Source: Rhabdochlamydiaceae bacterium | GTDB lineage: Bacteria; Chlamydiota; Chlamydiia; Chlamydiales; Rhabdochlamydiaceae | Length of the DNA: 64,000 bases | Assembly (NCBI GenBank): GCA_019745395.1 | Contig: JAIETG010000020.1 | Span: 1-64,000, forward strand | Direction: 5' to 3' | Position numbers and translations under genes: made by a program | Shown here: positions 8,864 to 17,879 of the stretch, piece by piece | Layout: every line of letters starts with the position of its first letter | Numbering within the stretch: the first letter of the stretch is position 1 | The notes under the pieces: model-generated | What the model saw: only the letters and a program-made list of their open reading frames with translations | Databases searched by the model: none | Told to the model about the DNA's origin: nothing

Positions 8864-9217
8864 ATGAGGTATTTGTTATTATATTTATGTTTTTGGGTTT
8901 TTTCTACAGTTCAATCCCTCGAGTATGAGGTCCAGATAGACAATGATTTTGTAAATGTTGTCCGTGTGAAAATTATGCCGCATGAAGAGAGCTGGCTACA
9001 TCGAGATGATTATGAGCATGTTGTTGTTGCTCTGCAAGGTGGTGTGATGACTCGTCTGGAAGCTGATGGATCCACAACAGATGTGAACTTTCCTACGGGG
9101 CGAGCAGTTTTTCGAGGAATAGATCCTCCAAATCAACTTCATAAAAGTGTGAATAATTCTCATGACTCTATTGAGCTTATTATCACCTATCTAAAGATGT
9201 CTAAATCTTTTCATTAA
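8864..9217 (+). CDS. Small exported cupin-fold protein
   Basis: A 117-residue protein. The ATG at 8864, two bases after the upstream stop and preceded by a run of G residues (the ribosome site lies inside the end of the grpB-like gene), is preferred to the TTG at 8858. A signal peptide (MRYLLLYLCFWVFSTVQS) is followed by a compact beta barrel: VRVKIMPHEESWLHRDDYEH resembles cupin motif 1 and the PTGRAVFRGIDPPNQLHKSVN stretch motif 2, with His residues that could bind metal. Known for: nothing specific; small cupins bind metals, sugars or act as enzymes. Predicted periplasmic. Confidence 0.7.
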   Translation: MRYLLLYLCFWVFSTVQSLEYEVQIDNDFVNVVRVKIMPHEESWLHRDDYEHVVVALQGGVMTRLEADGSTTDVNFPTGRAVFRGIDPPNQLHKSVNNSHDSIELIITYLKMSKSFH

Positions 9218-9465
9218 AAACATCTAAATCTGTGTTTCATTTTTTAATGTAACGGTTTTTTTGTGGATTAATGTGTATGCAGTCTCAGCTTTTTTATTGA
9301 CTGTTAAGGTTTTGTTTTAATTTCTGACTGTCTAATGTTTTTTTTAATAATTCGCTGGTCTCTGATTTCAAATTGTTTGCTCTTGCAATTTCGATTGTTT
9401 TACTTTCTTTAAAAGCGTTAAATTAAATTAATTATTATGTATATAAGTTTAATATAATCAAAGAT

Positions 9466-9494
9466 TTGAATAAAATAATGTTTTAGTGTATAAT
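9466..9494 (+). promoter_or_regulatory. Sigma-70-type promoter for the solenoid protein gene
   Basis: TTGAAT (9466-9471), a 17-base spacer and a perfect TATAAT (9489-9494), placing a start near 9501, 26 bases before the ATG at 9527. The rest of the 309-base gap 9218-9526 is AT-rich and shows no gene. Confidence 0.65.
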
Positions 9495-9526
9495 TATCGA
9501 ATATTAACTTTTGACAAGTGTGAATT

Positions 9527-11008
9527 ATGAGTATTTTAAGTGGGGTGTTTGCGTTTTGTGGCGCAGAGCAGCTGCCAACTTTGGCCGAAGGAATCTCCAG
9601 GTTATCAGCAATCCATCCAAAGCTTGGAGCTGCTGTTCTTCAAGTTTTGCGAGACCCTAAATTTACTCCTTTTTTACGAGATGTCAACGTTCAGAGGATG
9701 TTTAATCCCGTTTTGGAAGTTCGCTATATTGCTCTAGCTCCTGAACTTCATTCTGCCGGGGGATTCGCTCAACCGATACTTACAGAGAATGACGTAGTTC
9801 GCTTTATTAATGATATTGTAAATCTCGCTTTTCTTATTTTGGGAGATACTATGGAAGAGTCGATTTTTATATTAGCTGGAACTTTAATCGGAATGAAAGA
9901 AGTTGATTGGAAACCCAGTTCTCTGAATAGCTTGTCTCTTAGTCGAGAACCCTATGCTCAATGTCAGAACTTGATAGTAGAGGGACAATATAAACAAGCG
10001 GGAATGGAAGCTCAAAAACTTCCCGAGCCTTTGAAGACAGCTGCATGTATACAACTTTTACAGCCGCCCGCAAAGAAAGAAGCTCTTAATGCAGCCCGAG
10101 AGCTGATCTCTACTTTGTCAGATCAGAGCCAGCCGTATTGTCAGTGTTTGCTTGCCTTTGCAGAAGGAAATAATTCGCAAGCTCAAGGGATTGCAAATAC
10201 TCTAACAGATGGGTCTAAGGCCTCGATCTGCGCTCAATTATTTGCGCAGGGAAAGGTTGCGGAAGCTCAGGAAATTATGAAAACTGTTTCTCAGGAACCT
10301 GCTAAAACTTTTTGTTCGTGTTTGGATTTGCTGTCCCAAGGCAAAGATTTTGCTGCAATCTTGCAAGCTCAAAAGAATTTGCCGGATGCTTATATCCCTA
10401 TGCTATGTGGAAGATTTCTCCAAGATGGAAAAATGGCAGAAGCAATGCTCCTTGCAAAAAATGTGAAAGATCCTCTCGTAATGCAAGTGCTGTGTAAAGA
10501 ATTTCTCGTAGCTGGATCTGCTGTTTCGGTCCTAGAACTTGCTAGGCTGCTCCCAAATCCAGAAATGCAAAGCTCTATTTGTCAAATGCTTCTCCTTTCA
10601 GGTTGTGTCAAGGAAGCTATGGAAATCGGATTGCAATTGCCATGTGTTCAGCAAATGGCTTTATTTCAATTGCTTTTAGAAAAAAATCCGGATCAATCTT
10701 TGCCGTTTATGTCTCAAGTGTTGCAAGATCCATCGCAAGCAAAGCAGCTAATTCAAATGCTCATGGAAAAAGGACGTATAGCGGAAGCTAAACAGTTTTT
10801 GCGGCTCGTTCAAGACTTGGCCCTCGCTAAGGAGCTTGCTTGCTTATTAGCTGCGCAAACCGTAAAAAAATGTGCTTCTTCTTCTTTGGACCTTGCCTCT
10901 GAAGAAGAGGATTCTTCTTCAGATGATGGAGAAGAATCTCTAGAAGGAGATGAGAAAGAGGAGGAGAAAGAAGAAGAGTCCTCAGAGCAAGAAGATGCTC
11001 AATCTTAG
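9527..11008 (+). CDS. Alpha-solenoid repeat protein with acidic C-terminal tail; unknown function
   Basis: A 493-residue protein not recognised as any named family. Residues 1-130 are a hydrophobic, mostly helical head. Residues 140-445 are degenerate helical-hairpin repeats of about 34 residues with recurring patterns such as G(K/Q)xxEAxxLA (for example AQGKVAEAQEIM, QDGKMAEAMLLA, EKGRIAEAKQFL), like TPR or PPR solenoids that bind proteins or nucleic acid. It is rich in cysteine for a chlamydial cytosolic protein. The last 40 residues are almost only E, D, S and Q. There is no signal peptide or membrane segment. It has its own promoter and stands alone, which together with the repeats and acidic tail fits an effector or chaperone-like protein; that is a guess. 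Confidence 0.75.
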   Translation: MSILSGVFAFCGAEQLPTLAEGISRLSAIHPKLGAAVLQVLRDPKFTPFLRDVNVQRMFNPVLEVRYIALAPELHSAGGFAQPILTENDVVRFINDIVNLAFLILGDTMEESIFILAGTLIGMKEVDWKPSSLNSLSLSREPYAQCQNLIVEGQYKQAGMEAQKLPEPLKTAACIQLLQPPAKKEALNAARELISTLSDQSQPYCQCLLAFAEGNNSQAQGIANTLTDGSKASICAQLFAQGKVAEAQEIMKTVSQEPAKTFCSCLDLLSQGKDFAAILQAQKNLPDAYIPMLCGRFLQDGKMAEAMLLAKNVKDPLVMQVLCKEFLVAGSAVSVLELARLLPNPEMQSSICQMLLLSGCVKEAMEIGLQLPCVQQMALFQLLLEKNPDQSLPFMSQVLQDPSQAKQLIQMLMEKGRIAEAKQFLRLVQDLALAKELACLLAAQTVKKCASSSLDLASEEEDSSSDDGEESLEGDEKEEEKEEESSEQEDAQS

Positions 11009-11097
11009 TAAATATCTATAGACATTAAGCTCTTATAGCTTCTAATATTCCGGATCAGTCTTAAACAGAGTTTTAATCCATTTACGGAGTTGCTTTT

Positions 11098-11715
11098 ATG
11101 AGTGGTCATGTCTTATACAAATTGCCAGAACTGTCTTATGATTTTTCTGCGCTAGAGCCTGTTATTTCTGCAGAAATCATGCAGCTACATTACTCAAAAC
11201 ATCATAACGCTTACGTTACAAATCTTAATGTAGCATTAGAAAAATATTATGATGCTGAGAGCAAGGGCGATATTGCCTCTATGATAGGACTTCAGCAAGC
11301 GATTCGATTCAATGGTGGTGGGCATGTTAACCATTCGATTTTTTGGACAAACTTAGCTCCTACATCTCATGGAGGAGGAGGCGCTCCTTCAGGCGATCTT
11401 TTAGCCGCTATAACTAAAGAATTTGGTAGTGTCGAATCTTTTATAGAAAAATTTAGCGCTTTGACTGTGGCAGTTCAAGGATCTGGCTGGGGATGGCTTG
11501 GATGGAATCAATCGTCTAAACGTCTAGTGATGACCTCTTGCAACAATCAAGACCCTTTAAGCACTCAAGGGCTCGTTCCTTTGCTCGGTATCGATGTTTG
11601 GGAGCATGCATACTATCTTCAATATAAAAATGTACGAGCAGAATATGTAAAAAACATTTGGAATATTGTAAGCTGGAAGAACGTGGAACAGCGGTTTAAG
11701 GACGCGCAATCCTAG
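11098..11715 (+). CDS. sodM: Manganese superoxide dismutase
   Basis: Converts superoxide to oxygen and hydrogen peroxide in the cytoplasm. The 205-residue protein has all metal ligands: His31 (LHYSKHH), His79 (HVNHSIFW), Asp166 and His170 ([10 protein letters not shown]). Gln151 in the NNQDP motif indicates the Mn rather than Fe class. GSGWGWLG and the LQYKNVR stretch are strikingly like mitochondrial Mn-SOD. A TACGGAG ribosome site precedes the ATG. It heads the sodM-accD-dut-ptsN-ptsN block that is known from Chlamydia. Confidence 0.95.
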   Translation: MSGHVLYKLPELSYDFSALEPVISAEIMQLHYSKHHNAYVTNLNVALEKYYDAESKGDIASMIGLQQAIRFNGGGHVNHSIFWTNLAPTSHGGGGAPSGDLLAAITKEFGSVESFIEKFSALTVAVQGSGWGWLGWNQSSKRLVMTSCNNQDPLSTQGLVPLLGIDVWEHAYYLQYKNVRAEYVKNIWNIVSWKNVEQRFKDAQS

Positions 11716-11808
11716 CGTTAATATTTTTAGTATATAGAAATTGAATCTGCTTCTTGTTTTATTTAGATAGTTTTGTTAGTGTGTTCCATATTATTAAATG
11801 AGGGACTT

Positions 11809-12771
11809 ATGGGGTTGTTTTCTAGAAATAAACCTAAAATAAAAATTCAAACAACAAAAAAAGATGGATATAGTGGGTGGGTGAAGTGTACCCATTGCAA
11901 TGAGATGATCCATGCAAATGAGCTACAACAGAATTTGCATTGTTGTCCAAAATGTAACTATCATTATCGACTATCTGCTTTGCAAAGAGTGGAAATTTTA
12001 ACAGATCCGGAGAGCTTTGAAGAAATGTTCTCCGAGTTTAAGCCGATGGATCCTTTACATTTTGTCGACACCGAAGCGTATCCGAAAAGGATTGCTAGCG
12101 CGCAAAAATCTTCAGGTCGCGATGAAGCTGTGATTGTTGGAACATGTACGATTCATGGTAAAAAAATTGCTATGGGGGTTTTGGATTTTTCTTTTATGGC
12201 AGGCTCTATGGGGTCTGTTGTAGGCGAGCGATTAACAAACATTATTGAATACGCTTATACGCATTCACTGCCTTTGGTCATCGTCTCAGCTTCTGGAGGC
12301 GCTCGTATGCAAGAATCTATCCTTTCTTTAATGCAGATGGCGAAAACATCGGCAGCTTTAGCTAGATTGCATGAGGCAGGAATTCCCTATATTTCCGTGC
12401 TTACGAATCCAACTACTGGGGGAGTGACAGCTTCTTTTGCCTCTTTAGGAGATGTTATTTTGGCAGAGCCTGAGGCTCTGATTTGTTTCGCAGGTCCTCG
12501 TGTTGTAGAACAGGTGATTAAGCAAAAGCTTCCTCCTGGAGCGCAGAAATCGGAATTTCTTTTAGAGAAAGGAATGATTGATTGCATTGTAAACAGGCAT
12601 GAATTAAAAGATAAGCTAGCTCTATTTTTAGATTTTTTGACAGGAAATGAGAGGAAGTGGGAAGAGGCTGTAGAAGATTCTTTGCCCGCCTTATCCAGAA
12701 AGCTGCAACAGCTCATGAAGATTGCTGAAGAAAATTGTACCCCTTTAGCTTCTAACGTATTTCCAGAATAG
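11809..12771 (+). CDS. accD: Acetyl-CoA carboxylase carboxyltransferase beta subunit
   Basis: With AccA it transfers the carboxyl group from biotin-BCCP to acetyl-CoA, the committed step of fatty-acid synthesis. The 320-residue protein begins MGLFSRNKPK at the ATG at 11809 (GAGGGA ribosome site; the upstream GTG at 11773 has none). The zinc ribbon is complete: Cys27, Cys30, Cys46, Cys49. The carboxyltransferase core shows VLDFSFMAGSMGSVVGE and VSASGGARMQES, the oxyanion-hole region. The length is normal. It is 24 bases upstream of dut, so the two are probably in one operon. Confidence 0.96.
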   Translation: MGLFSRNKPKIKIQTTKKDGYSGWVKCTHCNEMIHANELQQNLHCCPKCNYHYRLSALQRVEILTDPESFEEMFSEFKPMDPLHFVDTEAYPKRIASAQKSSGRDEAVIVGTCTIHGKKIAMGVLDFSFMAGSMGSVVGERLTNIIEYAYTHSLPLVIVSASGGARMQESILSLMQMAKTSAALARLHEAGIPYISVLTNPTTGGVTASFASLGDVILAEPEALICFAGPRVVEQVIKQKLPPGAQKSEFLLEKGMIDCIVNRHELKDKLALFLDFLTGNERKWEEAVEDSLPALSRKLQQLMKIAEENCTPLASNVFPE

Positions 12772-12795
12772 AGCCTTGTAAATAGGAGAAGAAAT

Positions 12796-13248
12796 ATGTT
12801 GGAGTATGAAATTGAAGTACTTACTCAAGCTGCGTCGGAAGAATTTGTTCCCGTTTATGGGTCTACTTTGGCAGCAGGAGCTGATGTAAAAGCCTGCATT
12901 TCAGAAGATGTTCTTTTACTTCCAGGAGAGTCTACTTTAATTCCTACAGGTCTTAAAGTAGAGATTCCTCAAGGATATGAAATTCAAGTGCGACCAAGAA
13001 GTGGACTTGCTTTCAAGCACCAAATTACCGTATTAAATACCCCTGGTACAATCGATGCAGACTATCGAGGTGAGATCGGAGTTATTTTGATCAATCACGG
13101 AAAAGAACCTTTCCGCATTACCAGAGGCATGAGAATCGCACAGATTGTACTCTCTGCTGTTTTAAGAGCTTCTTTTTCTTGCAAGGAACGAGAGCTTAGT
13201 ATGACAGCTAGAGGAGAGGGGGGCTTTGGTCATACTGGCACGCATTAA
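12796..13248 (+). CDS. dut: Deoxyuridine 5'-triphosphate nucleotidohydrolase
   Basis: Hydrolyses dUTP to dUMP, keeping uracil out of DNA and feeding dTMP synthesis. The five trimeric dUTPase motifs are in order in 150 residues: AGAD (27-30), RPRSGLA (66-72), the uracil hairpin with catalytic aspartate [15 protein letters not shown] (81-95), the RGMRIAQIV-like segment, and the C-terminal arm [10 protein letters not shown] that closes over the phosphates. An AGGAGAA ribosome site precedes the ATG. The 3' end overlaps the possible start of ptsN. Confidence 0.96.
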   Translation: MLEYEIEVLTQAASEEFVPVYGSTLAAGADVKACISEDVLLLPGESTLIPTGLKVEIPQGYEIQVRPRSGLAFKHQITVLNTPGTIDADYRGEIGVILINHGKEPFRITRGMRIAQIVLSAVLRASFSCKERELSMTARGEGGFGHTGTH

Positions 13249-13723
13249 TCAAATGTTAAATAAAGATGATTCTTTATCTATCGCGCGATATTTAGAAAAA
13301 CCTTTGATTGTATTTTTAGAGGAAGAAACGCGAGAAGAGGCTATCGCCTCCCTTGTTGAGCGATTAGATGTAGAGGGAAAGCTTACCGATAGAGATCGTT
13401 TCCATCAGGCGATCTTAGAGCGGGAAAAGATCGTCTCTACAGGAATAGGAATTGGGGTAGCAATTCCCCATGCCAAGATGTCGCATTGTTCTGACTTTTT
13501 TATTGCTATTGGAATCCAGAAAAATAAGGGCATTGATTGGGATGCTTTGGACGGATCTCTAGTGCGACTGATCTTTATGATTGGCGGTCCTGATAATAAA
13601 CAAACAGAATATTTGAAAATATTATCCCATTTGACGCAAGCTATCAAAGATGAGCATCGCAGAAAGCGCCTTCTCAGGTGCAGCTGCGAGTCAGAAGTAT
13701 TAGATCTTTTTATGGGGTGTTAA
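13226..13723 (+). CDS. ptsN: PTS EIIA-like nitrogen-regulatory protein, first copy
   Basis: A PtsN-type EIIA domain with the phosphoryl-accepting histidine in [13 protein letters not shown] (His82 counted from the TTG at 13226, His73 from the ATG at 13253). The start is uncertain. TTG at 13226 lies inside dut but has a strong GAGGAGAGGGGGG site right before it; ATG at 13253 has no such site. Chlamydiae have lost most PTS sugar transport, so the protein probably signals nitrogen or carbon status through phosphorylation rather than moving sugar. It is followed after five bases by a second EIIA gene, an arrangement known from Chlamydia. Confidence 0.88.
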   Translation: MVILARINQMLNKDDSLSIARYLEKPLIVFLEEETREEAIASLVERLDVEGKLTDRDRFHQAILEREKIVSTGIGIGVAIPHAKMSHCSDFFIAIGIQKNKGIDWDALDGSLVRLIFMIGGPDNKQTEYLKILSHLTQAIKDEHRRKRLLRCSCESEVLDLFMGC

Positions 13724-13728
13724 ATTAT

Positions 13729-14436
13729 ATGGATCTTAAAATTAAAGATGTCGCAGAGCTTCTTAGTGTTTCTGAAACAACGATTCGCAGATGGTTAATT
13801 GGAGGGAAAATTCCCGCCTATCGACTCAACCATCAATATCGATTTAGTCGTATTGAGATCGAGAACTGGATGATGAGCTGTAAACTGGATTTGGAAGAGG
13901 ACGCTCAGATCTATCCTTTAGAGGAAAAAGAGGCAGATGATGCACCTTTAGCTAAGACAGGAACACAGCAGTTCAGTCTTTTCCGAGCTCTCGTCAAAGG
14001 AGATGTCTTAACAGACGTTCCTGGTAAGACAAAAGAAGAAGTAATTCGAAATAGTATGAAGGCTGTAGCTCCTAGACTTGGTCTAGATGTCGAATTGGTT
14101 ACAGAACTATTGCTAGATAGAGAAAGACTTATGTCGACAGCTTTAAATTGTGGTGTTGCAGTTCCTCATCCCAGAGAATTTATTTTCAAAGGTTCGGAAG
14201 ATCGAGTGATTATGGCATTTCCAAGCGATCCAGTCGATTTTCAAGCTTTAGACAAGCAACCTATCCACACTTTGTTTTTCTTGTTTTCATCTCATGATAA
14301 ACGCCATTTGCATCTTTTAGCAAAAATTGCTCACCTTTCCGGATCTTTAGAGTCGCTTGATTTTTTAAAGTCTCGGCCGAGCAAGGAAGCTGCTTTAGCA
14401 TTTATTAAGAATTGGGAAGGCAAGATCTCAGGATAG
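13729..14436 (+). CDS. ptsN: HTH-EIIA fusion regulator, second PtsN-like copy
   Basis: A 235-residue protein starting at the ATG at 13729 (MDLKIKDVAELL); the track-style longer start at 13678 would overlap ptsN and lacks support. Residues 1-50 form an excisionase/MerR-like winged helix (VAELLSVSETTIRRWLIGGKIPAYRLNHQYRFSRIEIENWM). A charged linker leads to an EIIA domain with the phospho-histidine at His147 in LNCGVAVPHPRE. A DNA-binding head on an EIIA body suggests direct transcriptional response to phosphorylation state. The same two-gene arrangement is known in Chlamydia (two ptsN genes in tandem). Confidence 0.88.
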   Translation: MDLKIKDVAELLSVSETTIRRWLIGGKIPAYRLNHQYRFSRIEIENWMMSCKLDLEEDAQIYPLEEKEADDAPLAKTGTQQFSLFRALVKGDVLTDVPGKTKEEVIRNSMKAVAPRLGLDVELVTELLLDRERLMSTALNCGVAVPHPREFIFKGSEDRVIMAFPSDPVDFQALDKQPIHTLFFLFSSHDKRHLHLLAKIAHLSGSLESLDFLKSRPSKEAALAFIKNWEGKISG

Positions 14437-14524
14437 CTTTTTTCTATTTGCGGATTTTTTTGTGTTGCAAAATACATAAGGGATATATCCTTAGGTCTAG
14501 GAAAACTACGTTTCCAAGGAATTC

Positions 14525-15979
14525 ATGTCTCAAAAATTATTTATCAAAAAGACCGTAGGCGCTTTGGCGCAAGATGCGGCAAAAAAATCACATACTTTGC
14601 AGCGCTCTTTAGGGGCTGTTAATTTAACAGCCATCGGTATTGGTGCGATCATCGGTGCCGGGCTGTTTGTTCTTACTGGAACTGCTGCTGCAGAGTACGC
14701 AGGTCCTGGTATTATTTTTTCTTTTATCATCGGAGGGATCATCTCCACTTTCGCCGCGCTTTGCTATGCAGAGTTTGCCGCTTTGATCCCTATTTCTGGA
14801 AGTGCCTATTCTTATGCCTATGTAGCTCTTGGGGAGTTCGTAGCGTGGATTATTGGTTGGGGCCTTACCATGCAGTACTTGCTATCTTCGTGTACGGTAT
14901 CCGTTGGCTGGTCTAGCTATTTCAACAGTTTGCTGAGAGATTTTGGGGTTTCATTACCAGACATCATTTCTAAGTCTCCTTTGAATTACGATATGACGAC
15001 AGGGTGGCACTTAAGTGGTTCCCTATGCAACCTTCCTGCTATGTGTATCATTGCCTTGATGGGCGTATTAATTTCTATTGGTACAAAAGCTGCCGCAAGC
15101 GTTAATAACGTCATGGTTGTTATTAAACTTGCCGTAGTTGTACTTTTTATCGGATGCGGTATTGCGTTTATCAATTGGAATAACTTTGTTCCTCTAATTC
15201 CTGAAAACACAGGTGTTTTTGGACAGTTCGGATGGAGCGGAGTATTTCGAGGGGCTGGGGTTGTCTTTTTTGCTTTCCTAGGCTTCGATGCGCTTTCAAC
15301 TCTTACGCAAGAAACCAAAAACCCACAGAAAGACATGCCTAGAGGGATGCTTGGATCTTTGGGGATTTGTACGATTTGTTATATTGTCATGGCTATTGTT
15401 CTTGTTGGCGTTGTCAACTACAAGCTTTTAGATGTTGCAGATCCTATTGCTGTTGCTGTAAACGTATTTGGTGCAAAATTTTTATGGTTAAGACTGTTTG
15501 TCAAAGTGGCTATTTTAGCTGCCTTTACTTCTGTCATAATGATTATGCTTCTTGGTCAAACAAGAATTTTTTACACCATGTCTCAAGACGGTCTTCTTCC
15601 TAAAAAACTGGGATCTGTTAGTCCTCGTACTCACAACCCGTTGTTTACGACTGTGCTCGTAACTTTAGTGGGTATTGTTATTGCAGGAATTTTCCCAGTA
15701 GCGATTTTAGGGCAGCTCGTCGTAATGGCAACTTTAATGGCTTTTGCGATTGTCTGTTTTGGAGTGTTAGTGCTTCGTTATAAGCAGCCACTTCTTCATA
15801 GACCTTTTAAAACGCCAGGGGCCCCTTGGGTGCCTCTAATAGGAACTATAGTATGTATAGCTCAAATGTGCTTTCTTCCTATGGTAACTTGGTTGCAGTT
15901 TATTGGCTGGACTGTTTTAGGTTTAATTATCTATTTCACCTATAGTATTAAGAATAGTACGTTGCGTCACAATAAGTAA
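14525..15979 (+). CDS. APC-superfamily amino acid permease
   Basis: A 484-residue inner-membrane transporter with 12-13 hydrophobic helices. The N-terminal family motif is present: RSLGAVNLTAIGIGAIIGAG (helix 1), and GGIISTFAALCYAEFAALIP in helix 2, then FFAFLGFDALSTLTQETKNP (helix 6 and loop). These are typical of the YfnA/CAT-type subgroup that imports basic or branched amino acids or exchanges amino acids with the host. Substrate cannot be read from sequence. It stands after the ptsN pair and ends at a good terminator at 15991. Confidence 0.9.
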   Translation: MSQKLFIKKTVGALAQDAAKKSHTLQRSLGAVNLTAIGIGAIIGAGLFVLTGTAAAEYAGPGIIFSFIIGGIISTFAALCYAEFAALIPISGSAYSYAYVALGEFVAWIIGWGLTMQYLLSSCTVSVGWSSYFNSLLRDFGVSLPDIISKSPLNYDMTTGWHLSGSLCNLPAMCIIALMGVLISIGTKAAASVNNVMVVIKLAVVVLFIGCGIAFINWNNFVPLIPENTGVFGQFGWSGVFRGAGVVFFAFLGFDALSTLTQETKNPQKDMPRGMLGSLGICTICYIVMAIVLVGVVNYKLLDVADPIAVAVNVFGAKFLWLRLFVKVAILAAFTSVIMIMLLGQTRIFYTMSQDGLLPKKLGSVSPRTHNPLFTTVLVTLVGIVIAGIFPVAILGQLVVMATLMAFAIVCFGVLVLRYKQPLLHRPFKTPGAPWVPLIGTIVCIAQMCFLPMVTWLQFIGWTVLGLIIYFTYSIKNSTLRHNK

Positions 15980-15990
15980 TCTTTTCTCTA

Positions 15991-16020
15991 ACACCGGCAT
16001 CTTCGATGCCGGTGTGTTAT
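15991..16020 (+). terminator. Rho-independent-like terminator after the permease
   Basis: ACACCGGCATC (15991-16001), loop TTC, GATGCCGGTGT (16005-16015): an 11-base perfect stem starting 11 bases after the permease stop. The T-run behind it is poor (GTTATTC). Confidence 0.7.
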
Positions 16021-16346
16021 TCAATCAAAGCACATCTTTCTCTTCTATTTATAAGCAGTTCGCTTTTTTAGATTTAGATGGTTTTATAGTTCCTAGATTA
16101 GAGCTCGTAATTAATGTCAAATTTGCTTGCAAAGATGCGCCTTGCTCATACGTTTTCAAATTGGGGGGAACAGGGAACTTGAACAGAGCTGGCATTAAAG
16201 TCATAGCGATTGCGTCCTTTCATAAAAACCTTCGAATAGTTTCCAGCGCAGCACGTTTTGAATTGGAGCGCTCGAATCTGCCTTAATAGCTGGAAGTGCT
16301 ATTCAGATGCTTTACGAAAAAGAATGTGTGAAATTTTTTTTTCGAA
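16021..16346. other. Gene-free stretch at the left edge of the foreign island
   Basis: No gene is supported here. A 90-codon plus-strand frame runs from 16014 to 16286, but it starts inside the terminator, has no ribosome site, and matches nothing I know. From about 16130 on, the base composition is visibly richer in G and C than the flanks, as in the AbiE and terminase remnants to the right, so it is probably old insert material. Confidence 0.4.
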
Positions 16347-17207
16347 TTAGAAGAACGCGTTTTTTTCCAGCCATTGATTCATGGCTGAAATCACGGTCTC
16401 TATCGATTCGGGCATTTTGAGAGCGCCATTTTTTACTTTGATTTTTCTGCGGTAGGAGGCCCAGTTTTTTTCAAGCGTATCGAAAGCGTCCCTGTTGAAT
16501 GCAACCGGCAGCTTCTTCAGGGGAGTTTTTCTGTGATGGAAAACCAGCTGGATGGCTTTCTTTCCAAGAGCGCCGTCTAGAACGTCTAACCGAATCAGCG
16601 AATAAAGGTCATGGAAGTCTTTCATCCTGGTATTGCCTCCTCCTCGGAAAACAGCCGTTTCTAATTTCTCTGCAAAAATGAATTCTTTTGGGTAGCAATG
16701 CAGAGAAATCCTGCTTTCGAAGAGGGGGCCTTTTGATGTGGTAGTCAAATCTATAGGATATTCAATTGGCTCCACGCGGTCGCCGAATCCTAAATCCATA
16801 CGGATGACTGTTTTTGTGGCACCGAACAATGCCTGCAACGTAATTTCTGCTCCTGTATATGCAAGCTGCGAATGATCAAGGATTTTAATTTTAGCTAGTT
16901 CGAAGGCAAAGCTGTCATTGGCATCGATATCGCAGATCGCTTGCAAAACGGTCTTCAAAGATTGTTCGGTATTCGACAGCTTTTGAATGAAGAAATCAAG
17001 ATCCTGAGTCTCTCTTCCAAGATGGATGTATTTTGCTAGAAGAGTTCCTCCTTTCAGAACGAATTTCTCCCTATAAGGAGATCGTGCTAAACGGGTCAAG
17101 AATCTCTCTAAGATCAGGTTCCTTCAAAGTTCAGCAAATGTTGTTTCCCTCTCCTTGGCCATTGCTTTGATTTTTTCTTTGATCGATTGTTCGATTGCAG
17201 ATTTCAT
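16347..17207 (-). pseudogene. abiEii: AbiEii-type nucleotidyltransferase toxin broken by an in-frame stop
   Basis: AbiEii is the nucleotidyltransferase toxin of type IV AbiE systems; family members add nucleotides to RNA (tRNA acceptor stems in studied cases) and stop phage growth. The reading frame begins with an ATG at 17207 that overlaps the abiEi stop (ATGA), then meets a TGA at 17124-17126 (codon 28), between FAEL and RNLILERF, where a Trp codon is expected. The rest is intact for 250 residues with the catalytic region VLKGGTLLAKYIHLGRETQD then LDFFI, and the RMDLGFGDRV and PKEFIFAEKLETAV blocks. Translation could restart at TTG 17099, but that would lose the N-terminal helix. UGA recoding is unlikely since other genes here use TGA as stop. 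Confidence 0.75.
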
Positions 17208-17800
17208 AGTGTAAACGCCGAAATGTAGGGGGTTATGTTGACTCTAAGCTTTTTCGCATACCTTAAAAGCTTGTCGAGGTCTGGTTTCCTGTTTTTGCAG
17301 GTCTTTAAATAACCTTGGAGCGCCTTTAAAGCAGTTTCCTTGTCCAGATAGCGAAAAGAGTCCACGACTGTCCGTTCACGGTCGAAAATTTTGAGCTTCA
17401 GGCTGCGGATTTTAATAGTGGTTTGTCCTAAAGAAATGTTTCGCATTCGGACAATGTGAGCATTTGCCCTAATAGGTGAGGTTGTGGCATGAGGAATGGC
17501 AATCCAAAATTCCCTCATGATTTCATCCGTCAAATCGTAATAGCATAAAGCAGAAATCAGGCAGATTACGCCCCTGGGAATGCTCAAAGCTGTTATAGCA
17601 AGATCTTCCCATTCGAACTCGGAATTGAAATCTAGGTTATTGATTTTATAGATCCCTTTACTTATCCGTTCGAGCTGCCCCTTCGCACAAAAATAGGCAA
17701 GCATCCTGGAAGGAATTCCTGCTTCTCTGCCTTCTGCAGAAGAAAAAATTGCTTTTTTAGATAGCTCTTTAAGAGCTTCTGAGTATATGGATCTTATCAT
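17204..17800 (-). CDS. abiEi: AbiEi-type antitoxin / transcriptional repressor
   Basis: A 198-residue protein with an N-terminal winged helix (FSSAEGREAGIPSRMLAYFC then GQLERISKGIYKI, residues 18-52) and the AbiEi C-terminal domain (LISALCYYDLTDE, FWIAIPHATTSP, IRSLKLKIFDRERTVVDSFR). This is the antitoxin that represses its own operon and neutralises AbiEii. It is intact although its toxin partner is broken, which is the stable way for such a pair to decay. The gene overlaps abiEii by four bases. An inverted repeat just upstream at 17817-17845 could be its operator. Confidence 0.85.
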   Translation of the reverse strand: MIRSIYSEALKELSKKAIFSSAEGREAGIPSRMLAYFCAKGQLERISKGIYKINNLDFNSEFEWEDLAITALSIPRGVICLISALCYYDLTDEIMREFWIAIPHATTSPIRANAHIVRMRNISLGQTTIKIRSLKLKIFDRERTVVDSFRYLDKETALKALQGYLKTCKNRKPDLDKLLRYAKKLRVNITPYISAFTL

Positions 17801-17816
17801 ATTTAAAATGTAATAG

Positions 17817-17845
17817 AAAAGCCCATTAATTGCAAGTGGGTTTTT
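17817..17845. promoter_or_regulatory. Inverted repeat upstream of abiEi, candidate autoregulation site
   Basis: AAAAGCCCATT (17817-17827) and AAGTGGGTTTTT (17834-17845) form a stem of about 11 pairs with two G-T pairs, beginning 16 bases before the abiEi start. Short TGTAA/TTACA words flank it. AbiEi proteins are known to repress by binding inverted repeats at their promoter, so this is a plausible operator; a terminator is the alternative. Confidence 0.4.
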
Positions 17846-17879
17846 GTGTTACATTTTTGATTGAACGAATTTATTGCAA

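Noticed and set aside
16014-16286. 90-codon plus-strand ORF after the permease
   Set aside because: Begins inside the terminator, no ribosome site, no familiar motif.
17124-17126. UGA read as tryptophan in abiEii
   Set aside because: TGA ends normal genes nearby (for example at 8861 and 17204) and TGG is used for Trp.
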